This document shows, piece after piece, positions 6,375-14,906 of a stretch of DNA of 44,710 nt. The notes beneath the pieces were generated by a model that did not search any database, was not told where the DNA came from, and saw only the letters and a program-made list of their open reading frames with translations. This stretch comes from Ruminococcus sp. (GTDB lineage: Bacteria; Bacillota; Clostridia; Oscillospirales; Ruminococcaceae): contig JAIDUG010000040.1 of the NCBI GenBank assembly GCA_029060305.1, positions 1-44,710 on the forward strand. Reading direction: 5' to 3'. The translations under genes were made by a program, and so were the position numbers. Numbering within the stretch: position 1 is the first letter of the stretch; every line of letters begins with the position of its first letter.

Positions 6375-7760
6375 ATGGGTAAATATTTCGGTACAGATGG
6401 TTTCAGAGGTACAGCTAACGAAAATCTTACAGCCGACCATGCTTATAAAGTAGGACGTTTTCTCGGCTGGTACTATGGTGAAATCAAAAGACAGAACGGT
6501 GACGATTCAGCACCAAGAATTATTATCGGTAAGGATACAAGACGTTCAAGTTATATGTTTGAATACTCACTCGTAGGCGGACTTACAGCTTCCGGTGCTG
6601 ACGCTTATCTTCTTCACGTAACAACAACCCCGTCCGTTGCATATATAGCAAGAGTTGATAATTTTGATTGTGGAATAATGATTTCCGCAAGCCATAACCC
6701 TTACTATGATAACGGTCTCAAACTTATAAACAGTCAGGGCGAAAAAATGGAAGATAACGTCATAAATCTTATTGAGGACTATCTTGACGGAAAACTTGTT
6801 TTCAATGGTCAGGAAATGCCGGAAGTTCCGTATGCAAAGAATGAAAAAATCGGACGTTCAGTTGATTACATTTCCGGAAGAAACAGATATATCGGTTATC
6901 TTATTTCTTTAGGAATATATTCGTTCAGAGGAATGAAAGTCGGTCTTGACTGTGCAAACGGTGCTTCATGGAATATCGCAAAGGCAGTATTTGAAGCCCT
7001 CGGTGCTACAACTTATGTAATAAATGCTGAACCTGACGGAACTAATATCAATGATAATGCAGGGTCTACACATATTGAAGTGTTGCAGAAATTCGTTGTT
7101 GAAAAAGGTCTCGATGTTGGATTTGCTTATGACGGAGATGCTGACCGTTGTTTATGTGTTGACGAAAAAGGTAACGTTATAACCGGCGACCATATACTTT
7201 ATATTTACGGAAAATACACAAAAGACCGTGGCAAACTTGTGAATAATACAGTAGTTGCAACTGTAATGTCTAATTTCGGACTTTTCAAGGCTTTTGACGA
7301 GGCAGGAATTAATTATGCTAAAACTGCTGTAGGTGATAAATACGTTTACGAATATATGAAAGAAAATAACTGTTGCCTTGGCGGTGAACAGTCCGGACAT
7401 ATAATATTTTCCAAATATGCTTCAACTGGTGACGGCATTCTGACAAGTCTTAAAATTATGCAGGCTATTATGTCAAGTCAGAAAAAACTCAGTGAACTTT
7501 CCGCACCTTTCAAAGTATATCCGCAGGTTCTTGTAAATGTACGTGTTAAAGACAAGTCAGTTGCAATGAATGACAAAGATGTTTTAGAAGCTGTTGAAAA
7601 AGCCGGTAATGCTTTGGGTGACGCAGGAAGAATCCTTGTCCGTGAAAGTGGTACAGAACCGCTTGTGCGTGTAATGGCAGAAGCGGGCGACGAGCAGACC
7701 TGTCAGAAATATGTAAATGATATTATTGATGTTCTCAGAGCTAAGGGACACACACTTTAA
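6375..7760 (+). CDS. glmM: Phosphoglucosamine mutase
   Basis: 461 aa, close to the family length. It interconverts glucosamine-6-phosphate and glucosamine-1-phosphate, on the cytoplasmic path to UDP-GlcNAc, peptidoglycan and teichoic acids. The four alpha-phosphohexomutase signatures are present in order: the phosphoserine loop ISASHNP (S106), the metal-binding loop DGDADR (253-258), the sugar-binding GGEQSGH and the phosphate-binding RESGTEP near the C-terminus. The start MGKYFGTDGFRG is typical of GlmM rather than phosphomannomutase/ManB. The start codon is preceded by CAGGAGTTTTT. It is monocistronic; its usual neighbours (cdaA, cdaR) are absent. A related mutase with different sugar specificity cannot be excluded. 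Confidence 0.93.
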   Translation: MGKYFGTDGFRGTANENLTADHAYKVGRFLGWYYGEIKRQNGDDSAPRIIIGKDTRRSSYMFEYSLVGGLTASGADAYLLHVTTTPSVAYIARVDNFDCGIMISASHNPYYDNGLKLINSQGEKMEDNVINLIEDYLDGKLVFNGQEMPEVPYAKNEKIGRSVDYISGRNRYIGYLISLGIYSFRGMKVGLDCANGASWNIAKAVFEALGATTYVINAEPDGTNINDNAGSTHIEVLQKFVVEKGLDVGFAYDGDADRCLCVDEKGNVITGDHILYIYGKYTKDRGKLVNNTVVATVMSNFGLFKAFDEAGINYAKTAVGDKYVYEYMKENNCCLGGEQSGHIIFSKYASTGDGILTSLKIMQAIMSSQKKLSELSAPFKVYPQVLVNVRVKDKSVAMNDKDVLEAVEKAGNALGDAGRILVRESGTEPLVRVMAEAGDEQTCQKYVNDIIDVLRAKGHTL

Positions 7761-7771
7761 AATAGAGATTG

Positions 7772-7808
7772 ACGGCTGGATATTATCGCATTATTCAGCC
7801 GTTTTTTT
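7772..7808 (+). terminator. Intrinsic terminator of glmM
   Basis: ACGGCTG (7772-7778) pairs with CAGCCGT (7795-7801), followed by seven T residues. Confidence 0.9.
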
Positions 7809-7887
7809 AGATTTTAACAAAATTTTTTCATGTGTTGTGTTTGTATTTGTATAAATGCTTGAAAATACCGGAAATTTTTGAAAATTG

Positions 7888-7916
7888 TTGACGTTTGCAA
7901 TTTTAAGTGTTATAAT
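7888..7916 (+). promoter_or_regulatory. Sigma-A promoter of the Wzz-like gene
   Basis: TTGACG (7888-7893), a 17-bp spacer and a perfect TATAAT (7911-7916). The predicted transcript starts near 7923, downstream of the in-frame ATG at 7885, which supports the later start codon at 7987. Confidence 0.9.
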
Positions 7917-7986
7917 GAATTGTGTTCGGGTGCAGTATTTTTTATGTCCGGATTATAAATATTTTTACAAAAAAATGGAGGTAACA

Positions 7987-9498
7987 ATGAGTAACAAGGA
8001 AGAACGTAATTTAAATATTACGCTTAAAAATGAGGAAACTGAACAAAGCGACATAATAGTTTCCTTTTCTACTATTTTCAGGAAACTTAAAAAGTATGTA
8101 TTGATATGGTTGGTTGTTGCTGTTATAACTTTTGTTGCAATATGTGGTGCTACAACAGTTGACAACTTACATCGTAAACCATCTTTGAGTGCCCTTGTAA
8201 ATTTCACTTATGAGGGTATTGAAAAAGGTCTTGACCCTGCCGGAAGAGATTTCAATAAGGAGGCAATAAAAAATCCTGTAGTAATCGAAAAGGCACTCAC
8301 AAGCCTCGGTCTGTCTCTTGAAGAACTTGATGATATCCGTAACAATATAGAGATAACCGGATTAATTCCTGCTGACGCTATGAGTAAGATACTCACTTAC
8401 AAGAACGTATATGAACACGCCAACAGCAATAATCTTCAGGCAGCACAGGCTATGCTGGGTGTTCCTTACTTCCCGACAGAATATACAGTAAAATTTAATT
8501 ATGCCAATACTTCTTTTAGCAGAAAAACTGCTGTTGAAGTAATTAATGCTATACTTGAGGAGTATAAAAAATATTTCTTTGATACCTATGGTTATAATGA
8601 AACTCTTGGTATTTCTGTTACTGCACTTGATATATCAAGTTATGATTATTCGGAATCAGTTGAAGTGTTAAGGTCTTCCCTTGATACTCTCAGTAATTAT
8701 GTTAAACAGCTTTCCAAAGAAGATACCACACGTTTCCGTTCTCCTACAACAGGATATACTTTTGAAGACCTCTATCAAGCTATAGATACAGTGAAAACTA
8801 TTGACCTTGACAAAATTTCTTCTTATATCAATGTAAATAATCTTACAAGAGACAAGGAATCTTCAATAGCATACTATGAGTACAGAATAAGTGAACTTAG
8901 CAGAACCAAAACTTCTTATGAGGAACAGCTTGCTTCTGTAAAGGAATCAATAGACGCTTATGAAAAAGACCAGATTATTATATTCGGTAACGGTACAGAC
9001 AACACCGATACACAGTCAACACAGAATTCTGAACAGTATGACGTAATGATTGCACAGAAACTGACTCTTACAAACGACCTTGCTTTAACAAAGCAGAGTA
9101 TCAATTATTGCCGTTCAAGACGTGACGCACTCCTTGAAAGTTCGTCAAGCGACGAGGGTAAAATTAAACAGGTTGACGAACAGCTTGAAAGAGTAAACGA
9201 CAAGATTTCCGACCTTATTAATGATGTAAAAGATACTGCTGACGAGTACTATGAAAATGTAACTTTCCAGAATGCTTATACTATACTTGTACCTGCATCA
9301 AGTACAATGTCTTCAACATTAACTGTAGTTAAAAACAATGTAAAAATGCCACTTTTATTAGGTGAGGGTGTTGTATTCTTTATATATTTCATAATTGCTT
9401 TTATTGAGGCAATAAAGGCAGATACTTTTGATAAGAAACGCAAAAAGACTGCTGAATCTGAAGTTACTGTTGAAAAGGAAGAAAGCAAAGAAGAATAA
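7987..9498 (+). CDS. Wzz-like polysaccharide chain-length/co-polymerase membrane protein
   Basis: 503 aa. A short cytoplasmic N-terminus leads to a first membrane span at ~37-58 (a YVLIWLVVAVITFVAICG stretch), a large exported region of ~390 residues with coiled-coil-like segments (RISELSRTKTSYEEQLASVKE and KIKQVDEQLERVNDKISDLI), and a second span at ~453-475, ending in a highly charged Lys/Glu tail. This two-span plan with an extracellular coiled coil is that of Wzz/Wza-associated polysaccharide co-polymerases and their relatives; no tyrosine-kinase domain is attached and no capsule genes flank it. The ATG at 7987 is chosen for its GGAGG site and because it lies downstream of the promoter. 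Family assignment is by architecture only. Confidence 0.7.
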   Translation: MSNKEERNLNITLKNEETEQSDIIVSFSTIFRKLKKYVLIWLVVAVITFVAICGATTVDNLHRKPSLSALVNFTYEGIEKGLDPAGRDFNKEAIKNPVVIEKALTSLGLSLEELDDIRNNIEITGLIPADAMSKILTYKNVYEHANSNNLQAAQAMLGVPYFPTEYTVKFNYANTSFSRKTAVEVINAILEEYKKYFFDTYGYNETLGISVTALDISSYDYSESVEVLRSSLDTLSNYVKQLSKEDTTRFRSPTTGYTFEDLYQAIDTVKTIDLDKISSYINVNNLTRDKESSIAYYEYRISELSRTKTSYEEQLASVKESIDAYEKDQIIIFGNGTDNTDTQSTQNSEQYDVMIAQKLTLTNDLALTKQSINYCRSRRDALLESSSSDEGKIKQVDEQLERVNDKISDLINDVKDTADEYYENVTFQNAYTILVPASSTMSSTLTVVKNNVKMPLLLGEGVVFFIYFIIAFIEAIKADTFDKKRKKTAESEVTVEKEESKEE

Positions 9499-9505
9499 AT
9501 ATTAT

Positions 9506-9544
9506 TTATCCTCCGTGTGTAAAAACTGCACGGGGGATAATTTT
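9506..9544 (+). terminator. Hairpin with weak terminator tail
   Basis: TTATC-CTCCGTG (9506-9517) pairs with CACGGGGGATAA (9529-9540), followed by only four T residues. It may end the Wzz-like transcript partially; no promoter for potA is evident beyond it, so read-through into potA is possible. Confidence 0.65.
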
Positions 9545-9581
9545 GAGTTTTTAATCTTTAAAAATGAAAGGACTTTGATAA

Positions 9582-10631
9582 ATGGAAAATATAATAAATC
9601 TTAAAGACATAGTTGTGGAATTTGAGGACGGTGAGAAGATTCTCAAAAATATAAACCTTGATATAAAAGACAAGGAGTTTGTAACTTTCTTAGGACCTTC
9701 GGGTTGTGGAAAAACCACGACTTTACGTATTATTGCAGGTTTTCTTGAACCGACAAGCGGAGATGTTTTTTTTGACGGTCAGCGTATAAACGGACTTCCT
9801 CCACACAAAAGAAATGTAAATACAGTATTTCAGAGGTACGCACTTTTTCCGCACCTTAACGTCTATGAAAATATAGCGTTTGGTCTCCGTGTGAAGAAAG
9901 TTCCCGAAAAGGAGATAGTACGCCGTGTAGGTGAAATGCTTGAAATGGTGAACCTTATGGGCTTTGAAAAGCGTTCTGTAAACAGGCTTTCCGGCGGACA
10001 GCAACAGCGTGTAGCAATTGCACGTGCGTTGGTTAATCACCCGAAAGTTTTACTGCTTGATGAACCTTTGGGAGCGTTAGACCTAAAACTTCGTAAGGAA
10101 ATGCAGATAGAGTTGCGAAAAATCCAGCAGGAACTTGAATTGACGTTTGTTTATGTAACTCACGACCAGGAAGAAGCACTGACAATGAGCGACAGTATTG
10201 TTGTAATGAATAACGGTTATATTCAGCAGATAGGCTCTCCGACTGACATCTACAATGAACCTGTAAACGCTTTTGTAGCGGACTTCATAGGCGAAAGTAA
10301 TATTATAAACGGTTGTATGCCACGTGATTGTGTTGTTGAGTTTGCCGGAAAACGCTTTCAGTGTGTAGATAAAGGATTTTCAACTGATGAAACTGTCGAT
10401 GTTGTTATACGTCCTGAAGATGTTAAAATTATTTCTGCTGAAAAGGCACAGCTTACAGGAATAGTAGAATCTGTAGTTTTCAAAGGAGTACACTATGAAA
10501 TGTGTGTTGACGGCGTGGATAACAAGTGGATTATACACTCAACAAAAGCCTGTCCGGTAGGTTCAATGGTCGGAATGACTTTCGACCCTGACGATATTCA
10601 CATAATGAAAAAATCGGAGGAGAATACATAA
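9582..10631 (+). CDS. potA: Spermidine/putrescine ABC transporter ATP-binding protein
   Basis: 349 aa. This cytoplasmic ATPase drives polyamine import through PotBC. Landmarks: Walker [10 protein letters not shown] (38-46), ABC signature LSGGQ (136-140), Walker B VLLLDEP (156-162), D-loop region LGALD, and the switch histidine in THD (H194). The C-terminal ~110 residues after FIGESNII form the TOBE-type domain. [21 protein letters not shown] is characteristic of the PotA/FbpC/CysA group. The stop overlaps the potB start (TAATG), so translation is coupled. The gene order potABCD is the canonical polyamine operon. Confidence 0.95.
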   Translation: MENIINLKDIVVEFEDGEKILKNINLDIKDKEFVTFLGPSGCGKTTTLRIIAGFLEPTSGDVFFDGQRINGLPPHKRNVNTVFQRYALFPHLNVYENIAFGLRVKKVPEKEIVRRVGEMLEMVNLMGFEKRSVNRLSGGQQQRVAIARALVNHPKVLLLDEPLGALDLKLRKEMQIELRKIQQELELTFVYVTHDQEEALTMSDSIVVMNNGYIQQIGSPTDIYNEPVNAFVADFIGESNIINGCMPRDCVVEFAGKRFQCVDKGFSTDETVDVVIRPEDVKIISAEKAQLTGIVESVVFKGVHYEMCVDGVDNKWIIHSTKACPVGSMVGMTFDPDDIHIMKKSEENT

Positions 10632-11437
10632 TGAAACTGAAATATTTTTCTGCTCCGTATCTTGTATGGATGGTGGTATTTATAGTTGTACCGCTTTTAA
10701 TGATTGCATACTTTGCTTTTACGACAGATAACGGAGACTTTACAATAAAGTACATTTCGGACGTAGGACAATATGCTAATATTTTTGTGAGGTCGATATG
10801 GCTTTCACTGATTGCAACGGCTGTATGTCTTGTAATCGCTTATCCGGTAGCCTTTATACTTTCACGTATGGAAAAACACAAGCAAGGTACTATGTTGATG
10901 ATAGTGATGTTGCCTATGTGGATGAATTTCCTGCTCCGTACATATGCTTGGATGACGTTACTCGGAAACAACGGTATTATAAATCATTTGTTGGGACTTT
11001 TAGGATTTGAACCTGTTAAACTTATAAATACTTCCGGAGCTGTTGTGCTTGGAATGGTATATAATTATCTTCCGTTTATGATACTTCCGTTGTATTCCGT
11101 CATGGAAAAAATCGACCACTCACTTTTTGAAGCGTCGTCGGATTTGGGGTGCAGTTCAGTTTCAACGCTTTTCAGAGTAGTCATTCCGTTGAGTATGCCA
11201 GGGATTACTTCCGGAATAACAATGGTATTTGTACCGGCTATTTCCACGTTCATTATTTCCCGAATGCTTGGCGGTGGTTCAAACCTGCTTATCGGCGACC
11301 TTATCGAAATGCAGTTTTTGGGAAATGCTTATAATCCACATTTAGGAGCAGCGATTTCGCTTGTACTTATGGTGATTATACTTGTTATAATGACTGTTAT
11401 GAATCAGTTTGACCCTGACGAACAGGTTCTCATGTAA
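10631..11437 (+). CDS. potB: Spermidine/putrescine ABC transporter permease PotB
   Basis: 268 aa with about six membrane spans. The cytoplasmic EAA loop that docks on PotA is visible as FEASSDLGCSSVSTLFRVVIP. The N-terminus APYLVWMVVFIVVPLLMIAYFAF is typical of PotB. It overlaps potA by one nucleotide and has GGAGG within the potA 3' end. With PotC it forms the membrane pore that receives polyamine from the lipoprotein PotD. Confidence 0.93.
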   Translation: MKLKYFSAPYLVWMVVFIVVPLLMIAYFAFTTDNGDFTIKYISDVGQYANIFVRSIWLSLIATAVCLVIAYPVAFILSRMEKHKQGTMLMIVMLPMWMNFLLRTYAWMTLLGNNGIINHLLGLLGFEPVKLINTSGAVVLGMVYNYLPFMILPLYSVMEKIDHSLFEASSDLGCSSVSTLFRVVIPLSMPGITSGITMVFVPAISTFIISRMLGGGSNLLIGDLIEMQFLGNAYNPHLGAAISLVLMVIILVIMTVMNQFDPDEQVLM

Positions 11438-11452
11438 AGGGGGGGATTGTAA

Positions 11453-12259
11453 TTGAAAAAACTTGGTAAAATTTATCTTGTACTTGTACTTTTGTTTCTG
11501 TATGTGCCGATTTTTGTGCTTATAGTATTTTCTTTCAACGAAACAAAAAGCAGAAGTGTATTCAGTGGATTCACGCTTGATTGGTACAAAAGACTTTTTC
11601 ATAACAGAATTATAATCTCCTCTCTTGTAAACACTATTATTATAGCTGTTATCGCAAGTATCGTTTCAACTGTTCTTGGAACGTTGGCAGCTATTGGTAT
11701 TCACCACATGAAGAAAGTACCAAAAGCTGTTGTAATGAATATAACAAATATGCCGATTATAAATCCGGAAATAGTTACAGGTGTATCACTTATGCTGTTG
11801 TTTGTATTTTTTGCGGCAAGAATGAACCTTGAATTTGGTTTTCTTACTTTGATTATAGCACATATAACTTTCGATGTTCCGTATGTTATTCTTAACGTTA
11901 TGCCGAAATTCAATCAGATGAATCCGCATATATTTGAGGCTGCACAGGATTTGGGTTGCAGTCCGGTGACTGCTTTCCGGAAAGTTGTTTTGCCTGAAAT
12001 TATGCCAGGTGTTGTAAGCGGTTTTCTTATGTCGTTTACATATTCGCTTGACGACTTTGTTGTAAGCTATTTCACAAGCGGGTCTACTTCTCAGACACTT
12101 CCTATAACTATCTACTCAATGACAAGACGTAAGGTTTCGCCGGAAATCAATGCCCTTTCAACTCTGATATTCATTGCGGTCATGATAGTACTGATTGTAA
12201 AAAACGTTCTCGAAACAAAGTCCGCTAAGAAAAACGGTTCTTACAGGGAGGGCGTATGA
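11453..12259 (+). CDS. potC: Spermidine/putrescine ABC transporter permease PotC
   Basis: 268 aa, about six membrane spans, with EAA loop FEAAQDLGCSPVTAFRKVVLPEIMPG. The start codon is TTG, preceded by AAAGGGGGG at 8-9 nt; no ATG is available at the expected N-terminus (LKKLGKIYLVLVLLFLYVPIFVLIVFSF is the normal first span). The stop overlaps the potD start in an ATGA arrangement. It is the partner permease of PotB. Confidence 0.93.
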   Translation: MKKLGKIYLVLVLLFLYVPIFVLIVFSFNETKSRSVFSGFTLDWYKRLFHNRIIISSLVNTIIIAVIASIVSTVLGTLAAIGIHHMKKVPKAVVMNITNMPIINPEIVTGVSLMLLFVFFAARMNLEFGFLTLIIAHITFDVPYVILNVMPKFNQMNPHIFEAAQDLGCSPVTAFRKVVLPEIMPGVVSGFLMSFTYSLDDFVVSYFTSGSTSQTLPITIYSMTRRKVSPEINALSTLIFIAVMIVLIVKNVLETKSAKKNGSYREGV

Positions 12260-13518
12260 AAAAATTATCATTAATTTTTACAGTAGTTATGATGTTGTCA
12301 ATGATTTCCTGTTCTTCTGAACCTGTCGAAACAGATACGGAAGATGAAGAAGTTTCAGTGCAGACACTGACCGTTTCCGACCCTGAATATTACAGTAAAT
12401 TCAAGGATAAGGGTATTTCAATAAACGTTTATAACTGGGGAGAATATATTTCCACAGGTGCGGACGAGGGAACTCTTGACGTAAACAGCGAGTTTGAAAA
12501 ACTGACAGGAATAAAAGTCAACTATACAAACTATGCTACCAATGAAGAACTTTACGCAAAACTAAAGGGTGGCGGTGCTTCATATGATGTAATAATTCCG
12601 TCTGATTATATGATTAGTAAGATGATTAAGGAAAAAATTATACAACCACTTGATATGGATAACATACCAAACTTTAAATATATTATGGAAAATTTTCGTA
12701 ATCAGGCGTATGACCCTACAAACGACTACAGTGTACCATATACATGGGGAACTGTCGGAATTATTTACGATAAGACAATGATTGATATTCCGGCAGAAGA
12801 AATTGACTGGGATTTGCTTTGGAACGAAGATTACGCCGACCAGATACTGATGTTTGATAATCCCCGTGACGCTTTTGCAATTGCAGAAATAATGTCGGGT
12901 TATTCTCTGAATACTGAAGACCCTGAAGAACTTGAACACGCTGCACGAAAACTTACACAGCAGAAAAAAATTGTACAAGGTTATGTAATGGACGAGGTTT
13001 TCGATAAAATGGGAGCAGGTGATGCTTTAATAGCACCATACTATGCAGGTGACGCTCTGACGATACTTGACGAAAATGAAGACCTTGATTTTGTAGTGCC
13101 GTCAAGCGGAACAAATCTTTTTATTGATGCAATGTGTATACCGACTTCTGCACGTCAGAAAGAAGCCGCTGAAATGTACATAAATTTTATGTGTGAACCT
13201 GATATAGCTTTTGCGAATATCGACTACATCTGTTATTCAACTCCTCATCAGGTAGCCTTTGATATGCTTGACGAGGAAGTAAGGGAAAATCACGTTTCTT
13301 ATCCCGACAGCCAGTTTATAGCTGATAAAACATCAGTTTTCGTCAACCTGTCGGACGAAGCTAATTTAAAAATGCAAAATTTATGGACGGAAATGAAGTC
13401 CGCTGAGGACGAAACAACAAATAAATGGCTTGTACCTATATTTCTGATATTATGTATATTGTTTATGATATTTGTTCTTATAAGACGACATATTAAAGCA
13501 AAAAAAGATATTTTCTAA
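12256..13518 (+). CDS. potD: Spermidine/putrescine-binding lipoprotein PotD with extra C-terminal membrane span
   Basis: 420 aa. The signal peptide ends in a lipobox (SMISC, C19). The mature protein begins with INVYNWGEYISTG, the PotD/PotF signature containing the Trp and acidic residues that bind polyamine, and continues with YDVIIPSDYMISKM and VPYTWGTVGIIYD. It is longer than the ~350-residue norm: after the binding domain there is a hydrophobic segment at ~395-413 (LVPIFLILCILFMIFVLI) and a basic tail (RRHIKAKKD). This suggests anchoring both by lipid and by a C-terminal span. It is the fourth gene of potABCD and overlaps potC by 4 nt. Confidence 0.93.
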   Translation: MKKLSLIFTVVMMLSMISCSSEPVETDTEDEEVSVQTLTVSDPEYYSKFKDKGISINVYNWGEYISTGADEGTLDVNSEFEKLTGIKVNYTNYATNEELYAKLKGGGASYDVIIPSDYMISKMIKEKIIQPLDMDNIPNFKYIMENFRNQAYDPTNDYSVPYTWGTVGIIYDKTMIDIPAEEIDWDLLWNEDYADQILMFDNPRDAFAIAEIMSGYSLNTEDPEELEHAARKLTQQKKIVQGYVMDEVFDKMGAGDALIAPYYAGDALTILDENEDLDFVVPSSGTNLFIDAMCIPTSARQKEAAEMYINFMCEPDIAFANIDYICYSTPHQVAFDMLDEEVRENHVSYPDSQFIADKTSVFVNLSDEANLKMQNLWTEMKSAEDETTNKWLVPIFLILCILFMIFVLIRRHIKAKKDIF

Positions 13519-13532
13519 GGTGGCGAATAAAA

Positions 13533-14489
13533 TTGTTTGCTGAAAACTTAATGTTCAGTCTTAATGCGACTGTTCCTGTATTTATGATGATGGTTTTCGG
13601 GTGGTTTGTGCGGAAAGTCGGTCTGCTTGACGACCATTCAACAGCACAGATAAATAAGTTTGTTTTTAAAACTCTGCTTCCTGCATTGCTTTTCATGGAC
13701 TTGTCAACTGCTGATTTTATAAAAGTATGGGACAACAGGTTTGTGCTTTTCTGCATAACGGCAACACTTATAAGCGTATTAATTGCTTTGGTGTACTCTT
13801 TGCTACATAAGGAAAAAGCAGAGCGTGGTGAAATTATTCAGGCATCATACAGGAGCAGTGCGGCAATACTGGGAATAGCTTTTGTAAAGAATATCTATGG
13901 TGAAGCAACTATGGCAGCACTGATGATTGTAGGAACTGTTCCGATTTATAATATTATTGCTGTTATAGCGTTGTCGCTGACATCTCCCGACAAAAGCAAC
14001 TCAAAATCCGGAAAACAGCTTTTTCTTACAACTTTAAAGGGCATTGTGACTAATCCTATTATATTGGGAATTGCAGTCGGAATTGTGTGGTCACTTCTGA
14101 AAATTCCGCAACCTGTAATATTGTCAAAATCCGTTTCATACCTTGCGAATATGGCAACGCCTTTGTCACTGATAGCACTGGGAGCTTCATTCAAGATTGA
14201 GGACGCTAAGGGAAAACTTCCGGTTACACTTGGAATAGTATTTATAAAACTTGTGCTTTTCTGCGGAGTATTTCTGCCGGTTGCTGTACATATCGGATTC
14301 AGAGGCGAAAAACTTATAGCAATACTTGTAATGCTCGGAAGTGCTACTACAGGAAGTTGTTTTGTAATGGCTAAGAATTTCGGACATAAAGGTACTATAA
14401 CAGCGTTTGCGGTAATGCTTACGACTTTGTGCAGTGCGTTTACACTTACGACGTGGTTGTTTGTTCTCAAATCGCTTGGTTATATATGA
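13533..14489 (+). CDS. Auxin efflux carrier (AEC) family permease
   Basis: 318 aa with about ten hydrophobic segments in two halves separated by a charged loop (SPDKSNSKSGKQ). The family motifs are visible: an N-terminal MMVFGWFVRKVGLLDDHSTAQINKFVF block and a C-terminal PLSLIALGASFKIED block. AEC proteins export or exchange small organic acids or amino acids; the substrate here is not evident. The start is TTG at 13533 with AAGGTGG 8-10 nt upstream. It follows potD by 14 nt and so is probably co-transcribed with the polyamine importer, hinting at a linked but untested substrate. Confidence 0.85.
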   Translation: MFAENLMFSLNATVPVFMMMVFGWFVRKVGLLDDHSTAQINKFVFKTLLPALLFMDLSTADFIKVWDNRFVLFCITATLISVLIALVYSLLHKEKAERGEIIQASYRSSAAILGIAFVKNIYGEATMAALMIVGTVPIYNIIAVIALSLTSPDKSNSKSGKQLFLTTLKGIVTNPIILGIAVGIVWSLLKIPQPVILSKSVSYLANMATPLSLIALGASFKIEDAKGKLPVTLGIVFIKLVLFCGVFLPVAVHIGFRGEKLIAILVMLGSATTGSCFVMAKNFGHKGTITAFAVMLTTLCSAFTLTTWLFVLKSLGYI

Positions 14490-14517
14490 CTTACTGAAAA
14501 TTTTTTCCTCAAAACTC

Positions 14518-14546
14518 TTGCAATATGTTTTCGGCTATGCTATAAT
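14518..14546 (+). promoter_or_regulatory. Sigma-A promoter of secG-rnr
   Basis: TTGCAA (14518-14523), a 17-bp spacer and a perfect TATAAT (14541-14546). The transcript would start about 28 nt before secG. Confidence 0.88.
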
Positions 14547-14579
14547 GATAAATATATTTGATATTCAGGAGGTTTTAAA

Positions 14580-14840
14580 ATGGGCGCATTGGAAGTAGCA
14601 GGAGGTATTATAATACTTCTCGTATGCTTGGTAACAATTGTTGTTTGTCTCTCACAGGAACAGAAAACTCAGGACAGTATGACAGCCGCTCTCACGGGTT
14701 CAACTGCTGAATCTTTCTATGACAAGAATCAGGGCAGGTCAAAAGAAGCAATTCTCAACAAAATAACAAGGACTCTGGCTATTATTCTTTTCCTTGCTGT
14801 ACTTGCTGTCAACATTATCCCGATATTTACTGACAAGTAA
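14580..14840 (+). CDS. secG: Preprotein translocase subunit SecG
   Basis: 86 aa. Two membrane spans (~7-25 and ~63-82) are separated by the conserved cytoplasmic loop ending LTGSTAESFYDKNQGRSKEA, which corresponds to the SecG signature (G-x-x-ESFY-x-K-N-x-G-R). SecG is the small accessory subunit of the SecYEG channel. CAGGAGG lies 7 nt upstream of the ATG. The following gene is rnr, the usual partner of secG in Firmicutes. Confidence 0.93.
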   Translation: MGALEVAGGIIILLVCLVTIVVCLSQEQKTQDSMTAALTGSTAESFYDKNQGRSKEAILNKITRTLAIILFLAVLAVNIIPIFTDK

Positions 14841-14851
14841 TAATCTACACC

Positions 14852-14887
14852 GCCCTGTGACAAAATAAAGTCATAGGGCATTATTTT
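14852..14887 (+). terminator. Hairpin between secG and rnr, possible partial terminator
   Basis: GCCCTGTGAC (14852-14861) pairs with GTCATAGGGC (14870-14879), followed by ATTATTTTTT. The interrupted T-tail suggests attenuation of rnr relative to secG rather than a complete stop, since no separate rnr promoter is visible. Confidence 0.65.
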
Positions 14888-14906
14888 TTATAAAAGAGGA
14901 GAATAT

